Origin: [Phialemoniopsis] sp. UDSM-2020
Taxonomy: Eukaryota; Ascomycota; Sordariomycetes; Thyridiales; Thyridiaceae
Direction: 5' to 3'
DNA length: 64,000 bases
Assembly: GCA_018873225.1 (NCBI GenBank)
Contig: JAEILZ010000007.1
Coordinates: 1,364,001 to 1,428,000 of the forward strand
Positions 1-10,154 of this stretch are shown one piece after another (position 1 is the stretch's first letter; each line of letters starts with the position of its first letter). Both the position numbers and the translations under genes were made by a program. The notes under the pieces are model-generated. The model did no database searches and was not told where the DNA came from. It worked only from the letters and a program-made list of their open reading frames with translations.

Positions 1-2642
1 AACAGCAATCACCCCGGTCAATGGTTCCGTCGAAGCAGCTAGCAACCGAGGAGCGTCAACTTCATGCGGTGGCGAAGGAGCAGCAGCGACGGCTACCTGA
101 CCCGGTGCCGTCGGACAGTGAGATCATCGATATTGACGCTGATGATGAGCCGGCTCCCGTGCAGGTTCCGGCGCCACGAAGAAAAGATACCAAGCAGAGG
201 AAGAAGAATCAATTGCTTTCTCTGGCTACGGAACGAGGATCTCTACCACTTGTAGATGCCCAGCAGACAGCGCGCGTATCAAAGGATGCAACCGTATCCC
301 GTAATCGGTCAGAGTTTACGGAGAAGCGGCCATCGAGGGACCCGACACCTGTCAATGACGAGCCTAGGACTGAGCTGCGGATCAAGTCACGGAAAAAGAG
401 AGGTCTACTCATGGTCACCGAGAAAGTCGCCCCGCCCAAGCCGGTGCCAAAGAAGCAAGACATTCGGCCCGCGGAACGCGGATCGTCCGCGACCGTCGAC
501 GTGGAGAAATCTGACCCGTTTGCATCATCACCCGAGCCGCCAGCTCGAGTTCGCAGCGCTCATGCAAGGGTTCGTGGAGGTAGTGTCGAGACGACAGCCA
601 CGCCGCTACCAGATGCCATAGAAGAAATCGCAGGTCAGGACGAGCAGGGACTGGATCTCTTCGATGATGCTGACTTTCCCTTATCTGACATCGAAGAGCC
701 ACTCACGTCAAGGGTGTTGAAAGACTGCACGAACACTATTCAGGCTCGGAGCAAGGACAGGCAAGAGACACCAAAGTCACCGCGAGGACTACAAAAACAG
801 CTGCCACCAAGAGCAAAACAAGCCGCTACAGCACCTGTCATTGTAGACGTGGTGTCGGAGGAAGACAAGGAGGAGGTTGCAGACGCGCCTCGAGATGTAC
901 CTCCTCCCATATCACAGGGCGATTCTGATAACATCCCGATCGTCCGGAAGAGGACCAAGTTGAATAGCGGCAAGCGGACCAGAGACGATACACCAGACGT
1001 ACCAGAAAGTTTTGACGAGGAAGAAGACCCGGTCCCGGCGAAAAAGCCCAGGTCAAATGCTCGCAAGCGAAGTAGAAAGGCCACACCAATCTTGCCGTCG
1101 GAGCCTTCCGACGACGAAGAGGAGCCGGAACCGGTTCCGGCCAAGAAGATCACGAAACTTGTTCTGAACGACAGCCGCGATACAAGTGCGACTGCACCCT
1201 CACCCGACGCTTCGTCCGATGAGGAGATTCTCCCGCGCCAGCGTTCCAAGAGGGCTGCCCAAAGACGACGCAGAGAAGAGTCAGTCATCGTGTCCTCGGA
1301 CGAACCTTCGGACCACGTGCCGGCCCCTAAGGCGAGACCGAAGCGCCGTCGGCAGAGCAAGGCCCGGGACGAAGTCGAGGAGCTTGAGGCCTTGCGAGAC
1401 GACGAGGACGGTGAATCGGAGGACATGCCACCGCCTCCAAAGAAACGCACGAGACAGCGATCGGAGGGCAAGGACAAACAGGACGACGACAACAGTATCT
1501 CGACTAACACAGAGCCCAAGGCGCCTGCACCGAGGCTGGCCCGGCTGAGCAGGAAGAGCGTCAAGAGTCGGGAGCTCATCGGCTTCATGTTTGATGAGCC
1601 TAAGGGGCCGTTGAACCCGCTGATCGGCATGGCGAGGGCGCAACTTCGGGAGACGAGCGATGCGTCGGTGGAGCAGGACAAGGCGGAGGGGAACCTGACC
1701 GTGAAAGAGAGCGTGGACAAGATCATTCTTGATGCTCCTCCCAAGGCTGTTGTTACGCGCGAGCCCTCTCCAGAAGCAAAGCCTGTCGAGACCGTCGCCA
1801 ACATCACAGCCAAGCCAGTAGCGGAGGAGCCAAACCCCTCTCCAGAAGTAAAGATCGTCGAAACGGCTGCCGCCTTAGTCACTGCAGTCAAGAAGGCGCC
1901 GACTGTCGTAGCGAAACATAACACGCCAGTCTCGGTGCCTGTTGAATCAGACAGGCCATCGACAGCTGTCGCTAAGGTCATAACTCCTCCAATCGAGGTC
2001 GTCCAGGATCGACCAAAGCCCATAGTCATGACCAGGCCGCCAGAGGCGCCACGGACCGTCAATGGGATCAGACTACCAGAGGAGTCTACTGCCAAGGAGA
2101 CCACCGCCGAACCTATCCGGGCGAACACCGTGACGAAGCTACCAGGCGCACCGCCGATCACCAAGGAGCTTCCCACAGTCCCTCCATTGCCTCGAGATGA
2201 CAGCGGACTGTCTACGAAGTCCGCGCCTGCAGAGTCAAGACCGGCGCAGTCAGATAAGACGGACGAGAACCCGTGTCAGCCTGCGCCACAACAACCCGCC
2301 AACCGCCTCTTCCGACGCCAAGCTTCGGTCGGCATGGCGCTGCCGACGTCAACAACAGGCGTACCCCGCATCGCCAATCCGGCCAGCCGCGGGCGCAAGG
2401 CCGCGCTCAAGTCGGACGCTGCCGGTCAAGTACCGCAGTCGATCCTGTCGGCCGCTACGCTGTACGGCAGCGGTACCGGCGTCAGCAGCGTGGTACAGGT
2501 GATAATCCAGGAGCCGCCGGCCGAGGCGCCCCCGCCCAAGAAGATCAAGAAGATGACGTTCCCGGGCTTCCAGCCGGCGGGCGGCAGCGGGCCTTGGAGC
2601 AGGGAGGCTTTCGACTTGCTGGAGACGGGGAGGCCTCTGTAA
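1..2642 (+). CDS. C-terminal part of a large disordered, basic/acidic nuclear protein (5' end outside window)
   Basis: The frame is open from the left edge, so the true start probably lies upstream; the first ATG in the window is at 21. The visible ~873 residues are almost wholly low complexity: alternating acidic (DDEEEEPEPVP) and basic (KKRTRQR, KARPKRRRQ) tracts with several nuclear-localisation-like clusters. Short ordered-looking motifs are KSRKKRGLLMV near residue 123 and a C-terminal GPWSREAFDLLETGRPL. From memory, an RKKRGLLM box and a GPWSREAFDL tail recur in fungal DUF2439 (ZGRF1/Mte1-like) DNA-repair proteins, whose folded domain would be N-terminal and off the window. That assignment is an inference. 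No intron is needed in the visible part. A 478-codon antisense frame across 740-2176 is a composition shadow. Confidence 0.6.
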   Translation, partial: QQSPRSMVPSKQLATEERQLHAVAKEQQRRLPDPVPSDSEIIDIDADDEPAPVQVPAPRRKDTKQRKKNQLLSLATERGSLPLVDAQQTARVSKDATVSRNRSEFTEKRPSRDPTPVNDEPRTELRIKSRKKRGLLMVTEKVAPPKPVPKKQDIRPAERGSSATVDVEKSDPFASSPEPPARVRSAHARVRGGSVETTATPLPDAIEEIAGQDEQGLDLFDDADFPLSDIEEPLTSRVLKDCTNTIQARSKDRQETPKSPRGLQKQLPPRAKQAATAPVIVDVVSEEDKEEVADAPRDVPPPISQGDSDNIPIVRKRTKLNSGKRTRDDTPDVPESFDEEEDPVPAKKPRSNARKRSRKATPILPSEPSDDEEEPEPVPAKKITKLVLNDSRDTSATAPSPDASSDEEILPRQRSKRAAQRRRREESVIVSSDEPSDHVPAPKARPKRRRQSKARDEVEELEALRDDEDGESEDMPPPPKKRTRQRSEGKDKQDDDNSISTNTEPKAPAPRLARLSRKSVKSRELIGFMFDEPKGPLNPLIGMARAQLRETSDASVEQDKAEGNLTVKESVDKIILDAPPKAVVTREPSPEAKPVETVANITAKPVAEEPNPSPEVKIVETAAALVTAVKKAPTVVAKHNTPVSVPVESDRPSTAVAKVITPPIEVVQDRPKPIVMTRPPEAPRTVNGIRLPEESTAKETTAEPIRANTVTKLPGAPPITKELPTVPPLPRDDSGLSTKSAPAESRPAQSDKTDENPCQPAPQQPANRLFRRQASVGMALPTSTTGVPRIANPASRGRKAALKSDAAGQVPQSILSAATLYGSGTGVSSVVQVIIQEPPAEAPPPKKIKKMTFPGFQPAGGSGPWSREAFDLLETGRPL

Positions 2643-3574
2643 GGTGTTTGATTTTCAAGGAGTCGTCATTGTCGTCGCCACGGATCGGTCGAATAGGGAC
2701 TGGCAGTCGAAGCGAGCTGAGCTTGGGAAGCGCTTCACGGGCTATTGGTTGTTTTTTGTTGAGCTAGCCATGGATATTGACTTGATCCTGGCATGGGTAT
2801 TTCGGTGTTGCTGGGTTGCATCTGCATTGACTTCTACACCGAGTTTCGGTGGGAAGGAAAAGGGTGTTTGGGAGAGCTTGTGCTTCGAGCATTGGAATTG
2901 ATGCCGTGAGCAATGATCACAACAGGAGAGAAAGATACCATTAGAGAAGAGAGAAAGAACCTCAAATTAGAGCACGATTGTGCTGTTCTCTATCGAGACC
3001 AAGATCACAGCCGTGCTGTCATGTGCCTAAGCCTCTTCCGTTTACGTGCCGATGCAGGCCGCAGACAAGCCGAGCCAGCTATCCTGACATTGCATGGAGA
3101 GGGAAGCTGGGAGGTCCGCGCACCATGACGCACCGCCCAATCTATCGCATGTGTCTCTACCGGGCTGGACGCATACGCACCACCACTCAACCCCATGCAC
3201 GGGTGACGACTCCTCGACGAGGCCGGGGAAGCTGTCCCGTAAAGTACTCGGTGCAACATACAATTTTGCGACTCATACACATCTCCGGCAGTGAGGAGAA
3301 AAAGGCCAAGAACCAAACTGCCTTGTGACAGCTGTACAAATCAAATTCTCCTCTGCTTCAAAATCTTCCCTCACTTAGCTTGGTTGCCTTTTCTGTGCTG
3401 TACCGCCCCTCATTGCCTGGAAGACCAGGCTGACACTGAGGCCGTTTTCTCATCGCTCACGAAAGCAAAAACAGTCAGGTAAGCCGGATGGGAATGAGCC
3501 CCACGCCATGCTTGCACTGATGAGTGCTAGACAGGTTGCTTCTGTGAGTACGTAATGCCGTCTCGAAAAAAGAA

Positions 3575-3598
3575 GAAGCAGCAGCAGCAGCAGCAGGT
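3575..3598. repeat. CAG trinucleotide microsatellite
   Basis: About seven tandem CAG units preceded by an AAGAAG run. It lies in the long intergenic region, not in a supported reading frame. Confidence 0.85.
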
Positions 3599-5075
3599 CG
3601 ACGTGAAAAGTGCATCCCGCGTGAAAACGGCAGGTCACAGTACTCGGCCTCATGCACATCTAAGTCGCCGCACAGAATCAAGCCCATTGGACTTATTCTG
3701 TTACAAGTAAGACAGCTCCCGGGGGCAGGCTGTGCTTCCGCCTCAAAGTGCTACACGCGGCGGCGGTGTACATTTGGACGGATGAATGTCACGTTGGTGC
3801 CATCTCGAAGTTTGGGGGTGGAGGAGGTAGTGGGTGTAAACGGAAGCACCACCCAATTGCCCGCCAAGCCCGCCCGCGAAAGGCCCCGGGCCGTCCCATC
3901 ATTGCCATGCCCATTGTCTGTCTCGCCGCCGAGTCCGCTCTTCGGGTGTCAACGACACAATGCGATTCGACTCTCACCCCCCGTTTGTTCAATTAATTTA
4001 CATCTGCGCTCTGTTCGTCGCGCCAGCGCATCAAACACACCCTCTTTTTCGGTGAGAAATCCAACGACGACGCAAGGAAAAAAGAAAAAGAATGGGAAGA
4101 ATTGAAGAGTCATAGTCTCCATACCCGCCTTTTCGTGACAGCCGGCCTCAACGGCTGCCTTTGTATCGTGGCTAAGTACCAAACGGATGCCAGGCCGGCG
4201 GCGCATTCCTGGTGGAAGCGTGCGACAGCCACGTCCCCAGGTTTCCTCTACACTCTTTGGCAAAACCCCACCCCTCTCTCAAAAGCTAGCAAAAGGGGTA
4301 ACTCAACGCCATGGGGAGGAGTTTTTTTGCTGCGATTGTGTAAGGAGTGGAATGGTGGCATGTCGGGGAATGGGGGCAACGAAGGACGATAGGTCCAAAG
4401 GGCATGCTGGCGGCGGAGCATCCATCCAGGCTCGCCAAATGGGCACCCGTCCACCCATCCAAGCCATACATTTGCATCAATTGATGCAGATACCCGCGAG
4501 CTAGGTACCGAGGTGGTGCGCGCCCGAGAAGCAGCACGCGTAAAGTACCTGGGAACTTACACACCTGCGCTCCTTCCCTTGCGCCTTGCGCTCGCGCAGC
4601 TTCGCAATTCCTTCCTTTCTTTCGCGAGAGCCAAGCAAGACTTCTTGCACGTTGCTTCTGCCGCCGGCGCATTCGTCAATCGCAGTTCCCGACGTTTGCC
4701 CCCGCGATCGATTCTGGTCAACAGAGACATATTCCCAAGCTCTGCGCAGCGTCAGAGACGCATTCGTGTGGGGTCCCTGCATCCCGACTGCGTGCACACG
4801 CACTTGCGCACAAGTCGCAGAATGCCTAACTCTTGTCCATCGCAAAGGGTGCCCACCCTCCTCAATGTCGATGAACCCTGTGTCGCCCGGTGGTATGTAG
4901 CAAAAAAGCCTATGCGGCTTAAAATTCGGTCACAAGTCGCCCAGTCGCCCTGGAGCAGAGAGCCAAACGTAAAAGAGCAGCTGCTCCTCTGGGCAGCCAC
5001 TGGTCGTTTTCCACCTTGTCCCAAAGGTGCACACCCTTTGCCCACCCTTCCACCCCTGATTGACTTGTGTACTGG

Positions 5076-5122
5076 CACCCTAGGTTGTTCGTTGAGCAGT
5101 ACACCCTGGGTTGTTCGTTGAG
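5076..5122. repeat. Imperfect 26-bp tandem duplication
   Basis: The 21-base segment at 5076-5096 recurs at 5102-5122 with one mismatch (A at 5082 versus G at 5108), giving a 26-base period. It sits about 310 bases upstream of the start at 5433, in the probable promoter or leader. Confidence 0.8.
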
Positions 5123-5432
5123 ATTTCCTCCTGAGACGCTGCCCCCGACTGTTTTAAGGAAAAGGCCTCTCTCGGAGATGTCTTACCTGTACCGTGACTC
5201 TCCTCTTTTATATCACGTTTTGACCCAGTCACAATAAGCACACCACACATCTGAATAATCCTTTCAGCTCAAACACAGCCTGCCCTAGGGCGTATCCCAT
5301 CGAATCTTAGGTAGTAAACGGACAAGGCTCCGTCATCATCAGGGCATAGCTGCCTTGATCGTCGCACGTCTCGGCCAGCTCTTCGCAATTAGCCACTCAA
5401 CCCAGAATCGAAAAAGCCGGAAATCCGTCAAC

Positions 5433-7520
5433 ATGTCTGGGTATGATCCCTATCGACAGGCACAGCCGACGGGGTCCTCCGGTCGCCACCAACTTGCCAC
5501 ACTACCCCAGGATCTCCAGGGAGATGCGCAGTATGAGCACGAGGCCTCACCACAATCACGTCGGCCGAGGGCTTACACGACGGCCGCTGACCTGCGGCCA
5601 ACTCATCTCGAGGTGCCTGGCCTGGGCCGTTCGGGCTCGAACCGCGAACGACGTCTCAGCTCGCAGCCCATGCATCGTGAAGACTCCAACAGCAGTGCGA
5701 ATTCGGTTACTCAGCGGTTCGGGGACCTGACAACCGACGAGATCTCAAGCGGCCCACAAAGGGTGGGACAGCGCGGAAGACGTCGAAGGGGTCAAGGGCT
5801 CCCCGAGGAGACCCGTAGGCATGCCGCAAATGTCCGGAGAGTCGGAGCGTGTGACGAATGTCGTGCACGCAAGGTCAAGGTAAGACACCGGTCGCTGAAC
5901 TGTGCGGGACATCGCCTTTGGGAACTCTTCAATCGTCTAATCCGTGTTGCTGAACAGTGCCGCCACCGAGACAACCTTTTCCCCGAAAACGCTTCATCGT
6001 CTGCAGCCTCAGAGACGCAACAGGCAGCTGACCTGTCCGATGTCGAGGAAGTACCCACAGCTTCGCCTTTCGCCCAATCTCGCGAGGCGTACAATACTGC
6101 TTTCTTGGGATTGGATTTGACTGGACCATCCGATGCTTTCTCCAGGACAGACCTAGGGATGACAGGCTTCAATAATTTGAATATTGCCACCCAGGCGTCA
6201 ACGGCCTTGTCATCTGGTCCAGTGCCGAATGCCCAATGGAGCAGTGTCAGTGGGGAGCATGCGCCACTACAGAGACCCGACGAGGACGATCTTGCCATGA
6301 TGGCGCAGATTCCCCGGGTTCCCGACCCGGCAATTGTTCCACGATTTGACTTCTCCCAAGAGTCGTACACTGGCAGCTTGTTATCAAGCACTGCCTTCGA
6401 GAGAATCTGGGTTGGCAAGTACCAACCAGAAGAACTTGTTGACGGCATTGTCCTAGGAGGAGAATGGGTGTGCCAAAACGAGACCGTTGAAGGAATCTGT
6501 GGGTTTCGCTTTCAGCTACTTCGCGACCTCGTAGTGCATTTCCGGACCATACACGTGCACGTCTTGTTCGACGAACAGTACGCCCACGATGTGTACACAT
6601 GCTCTGCGTGCCACAATGAAGAGACATTACACCCAGAGACTTGTTATTGGACACAGTACTGGACCCAATGGTTTGTGTGCGATCTGCCAGGTGCCATGAG
6701 TTCGATGGCTTCCATGCCAGGCCCATCAAGCTTTGATGGCACCTCAGACGGGAGTTGGAGGGGCGATGGCTATGACGGTAGCTTTTCAGGTGGGAGTTAT
6801 AATATGGGGGGTTCTGATGGTACCGGATCATACAGTGCCCCCTTTTCAACAACATCGATGGGCAGCCCAAATACCGGCGGGTACTTTCCTAATATCAGGG
6901 CTGGATACCCGCGCACCTCGGCTGCGACCGAAGCCAAGCAGACATTGCTAAACAGGGGAGCACGAGCCGGGGCCAATCTGATGAAGATGTTCTCGCGAAA
7001 GGATGCCTTCCAGGTTGGTTCAAAGGAAGGGACTGGGAAGGTGGGAAGAAGCCTTCAACAACGCCATGATGAGCACCCACTGGCACACCAGATTGGCAGT
7101 CCATCGCAGAAGCCCCTGCTACAGCAGACCAAAACCGAAGGGCTTCGGCTGGTGTTTGGCAGCCTAAGTGTAAAACCTTGCTCCATGCTCGATCGCTCGA
7201 CAGTCTGCTTCGAGAAATGCGTGGGCACGACGCTTGACCGCTGGCCCTATGCTCCGACCCGGCATCGCCTGCACTCAACTCAGGCGGTACCGATCTGGGA
7301 GGTGAGTATCATTTCAGTCGACACCAATCGCATAGCTCAGAAGCTGACAGTCCCCCCTGAAGCGTGGCGGACGAAAGACGCTGACGGTTTTCGATCACGA
7401 GCTGACCGTAGGCTGTTGGTTCGTCTCATCGATGCGCTGCACGCCATTGTCCTGGCAGTCGGCTTCCAATCAGTCGACCTTTTCAACGATACCGTCTGGC
7501 AAGGCCCCGATCTTGGATGA
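5433..7520 (+). CDS. Putative regulator with half zinc-cluster and C2H2-like region
   Basis: Exons 5433-5879 and 5958-7520 (669 aa); intron 5880-5957 starts GTAAGA and ends ACAG. ATG 5433 is chosen over the earlier non-ATG start at 5355. The splice joins RKVK to CRHRDN and so creates a C-x2-C-x6-C half of a Zn2Cys6 cluster (around residues 140-152); no second set of three cysteines follows. Around residues 318-350 a WVC...CGFRF...DLVVHFRTIH segment resembles a degenerate C2H2 finger, followed by another Cys-rich stretch (TCSACHNEE) and a Gly/Ser-rich tail. Fungal proteins with CDxCRxRKVKC half-clusters are known, mostly uncharacterised. The end is uncertain: from about 7000 an alternative frame is also protein-like, and a GTGAGT at 7312 may be a splice donor. 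Nuclear DNA-binding is an inference. Confidence 0.6.
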   Translation: MSGYDPYRQAQPTGSSGRHQLATLPQDLQGDAQYEHEASPQSRRPRAYTTAADLRPTHLEVPGLGRSGSNRERRLSSQPMHREDSNSSANSVTQRFGDLTTDEISSGPQRVGQRGRRRRGQGLPEETRRHAANVRRVGACDECRARKVKVRHRSLNCAGHRLWELFNRLIRVAEQCRHRDNLFPENASSSAASETQQAADLSDVEEVPTASPFAQSREAYNTAFLGLDLTGPSDAFSRTDLGMTGFNNLNIATQASTALSSGPVPNAQWSSVSGEHAPLQRPDEDDLAMMAQIPRVPDPAIVPRFDFSQESYTGSLLSSTAFERIWVGKYQPEELVDGIVLGGEWVCQNETVEGICGFRFQLLRDLVVHFRTIHVHVLFDEQYAHDVYTCSACHNEETLHPETCYWTQYWTQWFVCDLPGAMSSMASMPGPSSFDGTSDGSWRGDGYDGSFSGGSYNMGGSDGTGSYSAPFSTTSMGSPNTGGYFPNIRAGYPRTSAATEAKQTLLNRGARAGANLMKMFSRKDAFQVGSKEGTGKVGRSLQQRHDEHPLAHQIGSPSQKPLLQQTKTEGLRLVFGSLSVKPCSMLDRSTVCFEKCVGTTLDRWPYAPTRHRLHSTQAVPIWEVSIISVDTNRIAQKLTVPPEAWRTKDADGFRSRADRRLLVRLIDALHAIVLAVGFQSVDLFNDTVWQGPDLG

Positions 7521-10154
7521 AGCATCATCATTAGGTAACTGGATCTCACGGGCGTTTGCTTGGTCCCGGATTAGGGATAGATTTGCCAGCATGGCACGGC
7601 GGCTACCGAAATCAAAATCGGCCCCAGTTGTCATCGGGAACCGGAAGGAGCCTAAGCTTTGCATCAGTAGATGCCGGATTGGCCTGCCGAAGACCCACCC
7701 GGTCAAAGCGGCATCAGACAGCACACTTGGCAGCGTACCCGACAATGGTCAGATATTTGCTGAGATCGTGTGGATTCGTTTGGAGTGGTGGTGATACCCC
7801 TGTGTTAATATTTTTTGTGCATATTTCGGAGTTGAATCTGCTTGTTTGGCATCGAGGAAAGCGAGGTGACAGAAAATAAGATACCCGGGGTAAGGTCAGT
7901 CTTCCTCAGAGGAGAAAACGTATGGCTTGAGACAGCTTGAAAGCTATCGGATGGGAAATGAGCTTTGAGTTTTGGACGACAGCATCAGAGGCGGCGTTCT
8001 GGATTGTTTTCATCAAAGCGATGGCATTTTGTGGGATGACCGGAGGTTAAATATTGGCAGGCAGGAGGCAAATTATGTTTTATGATATGTGTACTTTCCT
8101 AACTCTTTGTCCTTGACCGGAACGTATGAATCTCAAGGCAGGCACGAATGCTCTCACGCCTCACTTCTTTCCATCAAAACCAATTGGATCTGCTTTTCGT
8201 ACAATATTTGTGAAGTGCTCCCTGCTTCATCTGCCTCGAAACGATTGTCATTGTCACTAAAACATCATGCTCAGGAGGCCCCTGTTTGAGTGCGAGACTG
8301 GGATGGTACCGTTTTGGCCAGCCGTGGATATCGCAAAGCCACCCACCATTTCCGTGGAGGGCTGCCAGTCGCAACCGTGAATTCCACAGTGTTTTACGGC
8401 GAGGCGAGGGGATCCCAGGCCACTGGGTCGAGCTCCCACCAACTGCCAGACCACATGCAAACAATGCTAGCGACGCCATCCCTCCCCACTTTGCAGGCCA
8501 TCCAGTCCCTCGCTTCAACCTTGTGGTCCGCCCTGAACCACAAAAGCCCCGAAAACTGGGTTGGGTGGGCTTTGAGCTTCAAGCCACGGCCAGAACATTT
8601 TTTACCCTCATTAACTCAATCTCGGTCCCACGGGCACTTGTACGAGCGACGATGAGTCAATTGAAATTAGAGAACTGGCGGTAACCATCCTCAGGCTCTC
8701 AATTGCATCAATTCGACCAGGGTGTGCCAGGAGATGAGCACGGCATTGAATCGAGGACTGCGACAGGTCGAGGGGGGAATCTCGAACGTCTGAAAGACTC
8801 ATACTTGCATTCAAGATTCTGGGGTGCAATTGGCAGGGGATCCGTTCCAACCCCGTCATGGTTGGCACCCTCGTCTCATCTCCGCTTGGTTTGTGGCATG
8901 GGGGGTTCCCGTTGACTCATACCACGTGACGATGAGGCTTGTGGAAGACCTTGACGACGATGTACCTTTTTTCCGTCTGTCAAATGCTGATGCCTTGGAG
9001 GTCGAGGATCACTGGAACTCCATTCGACGGTCTAGAGTGAACCGTTGCTCACTGAAATGGCTGTTCTTGACAGACTTTCATCGGGACCACCCGCCCAACT
9101 GTCCAGTGGCCTCCCACAACCTTTCATTGACGTATATCTCCAGCTCGACTTTCGAAGTGAAGCTCGACAGATGGTCAGCACAATGGTAATCATGAGGTAC
9201 CTCTGCCCCTCAACTAAGCATTTACGAGCTGGGAAAGTGGGTGCCTTGGGACGGGTCTAGTGTGGTATGACGGGAGCGCATTCTTCTCGCCGGACAGACT
9301 AAGAAGTAACCTGCAGGCGGTGCCAGATCTGACCAATGACCAGTCTCAATTCTGACCCCGCTCTTGTAATCGCGCCCTGTGATTGGCCTCGGGGCGCCGA
9401 TGCGCTATTCCCAAAGTGTCTCGCCGATGTCCTCAATTTGGGCGGCTGTGCCCTTCAAACCAGAATCCCCCTTCGATGAAGATGCTCCCTCCCAGCGTCG
9501 AGGCTCAGCAGGAGTGAAATATCGGCCGTGACTCCCTCCCGACTATCCTGAGGATTCTCTCTTCTTCTACTCTTTCTTTACTTACGATAGACTCATTCTG
9601 AATCATCAATCTTCACACACTGAAGAAACGGCAAGACTTTGCTCTTCGCGCCAAACTAGCGCCCGCCGCCTCGCCTCGACAACTTTGTTCACTTTCTTAC
9701 GCCCGGAAAGTCAGCAAAGGCAGCAGTTCCTGTTGCAGTTGGGAGCACCACACACACGCACACATCAATCAGTTTTCCCTTGCGCTGTGTGGCTGCCTCA
9801 CTCTGCATCCGCTTCCAAGTATCGAACTGCGTCGCCTTGCCTCGCTTTTCCCACCGACCAAACCAGAACTCCGACGGCCAGTCACCTGTCAGCACCACTC
9901 CAATTGCTGCCAAGTCGCTGCTGCTGCCTTTTTCTCTTAGAGAGCAGTAGAATTGATTGCCTCACCCCAGATCAATAATCTTGACGGGACCGGATTATCC
10001 AAAACCTTGACCCCAAATTTGTCATTTGTGCCTGTGTGGACAAATCTGGCTCATTCAAACGGAGACAACATCCATCCACACCACCACCATTTCCACGCTG
10101 GACGCGACCCTGCACCACCCCTTCTTGAGTGTCCCGAGTGCAGGATACGTCGCC
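7521..10154. other. Long intergenic region / 5' leader
   Basis: About 2.6 kb with no supported gene. Frames such as 8174-8518 (minus) and 8286-8684 (plus) overlap one another and show no family motif. The part from about 9540 to 10154 is pyrimidine-rich with several short upstream frames, which looks like a transcribed leader of the gene starting at 10155. Minor A+C repeats (cacacacacgcacaca) lie near 9750. Confidence 0.5.

Larger units (their letters stand above)
2643..5432. other. Long intergenic/regulatory region
   Basis: About 2.8 kb without a convincing gene. Small open frames (for example 4513-5121) show no recognisable motif and no supported splicing. It holds a (CAG)7 microsatellite near 3577-3597, an imperfect 26-bp tandem duplication at 5076-5122, and a TATA-like ttttatatc near 5208 about 220 bases upstream of the next start. 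Its size fits a long promoter plus 5' leader of the regulator starting at 5433. Confidence 0.5.

Noticed and set aside
740..2176. 478-codon antisense frame
   Set aside because: It mirrors the acidic/basic low-complexity coding strand, is Ser/Gly/Thr-rich without motifs, and lacks splice or family support.
4513..5121. 202-codon frame in the first long intergenic region
   Set aside because: No recognisable family and biased composition; overlaps other random frames and a tandem duplication.
8174..8684. Overlapping plus and minus frames of about 115-130 codons
   Set aside because: Mutually exclusive, motif-free, in a probable promoter/leader region.
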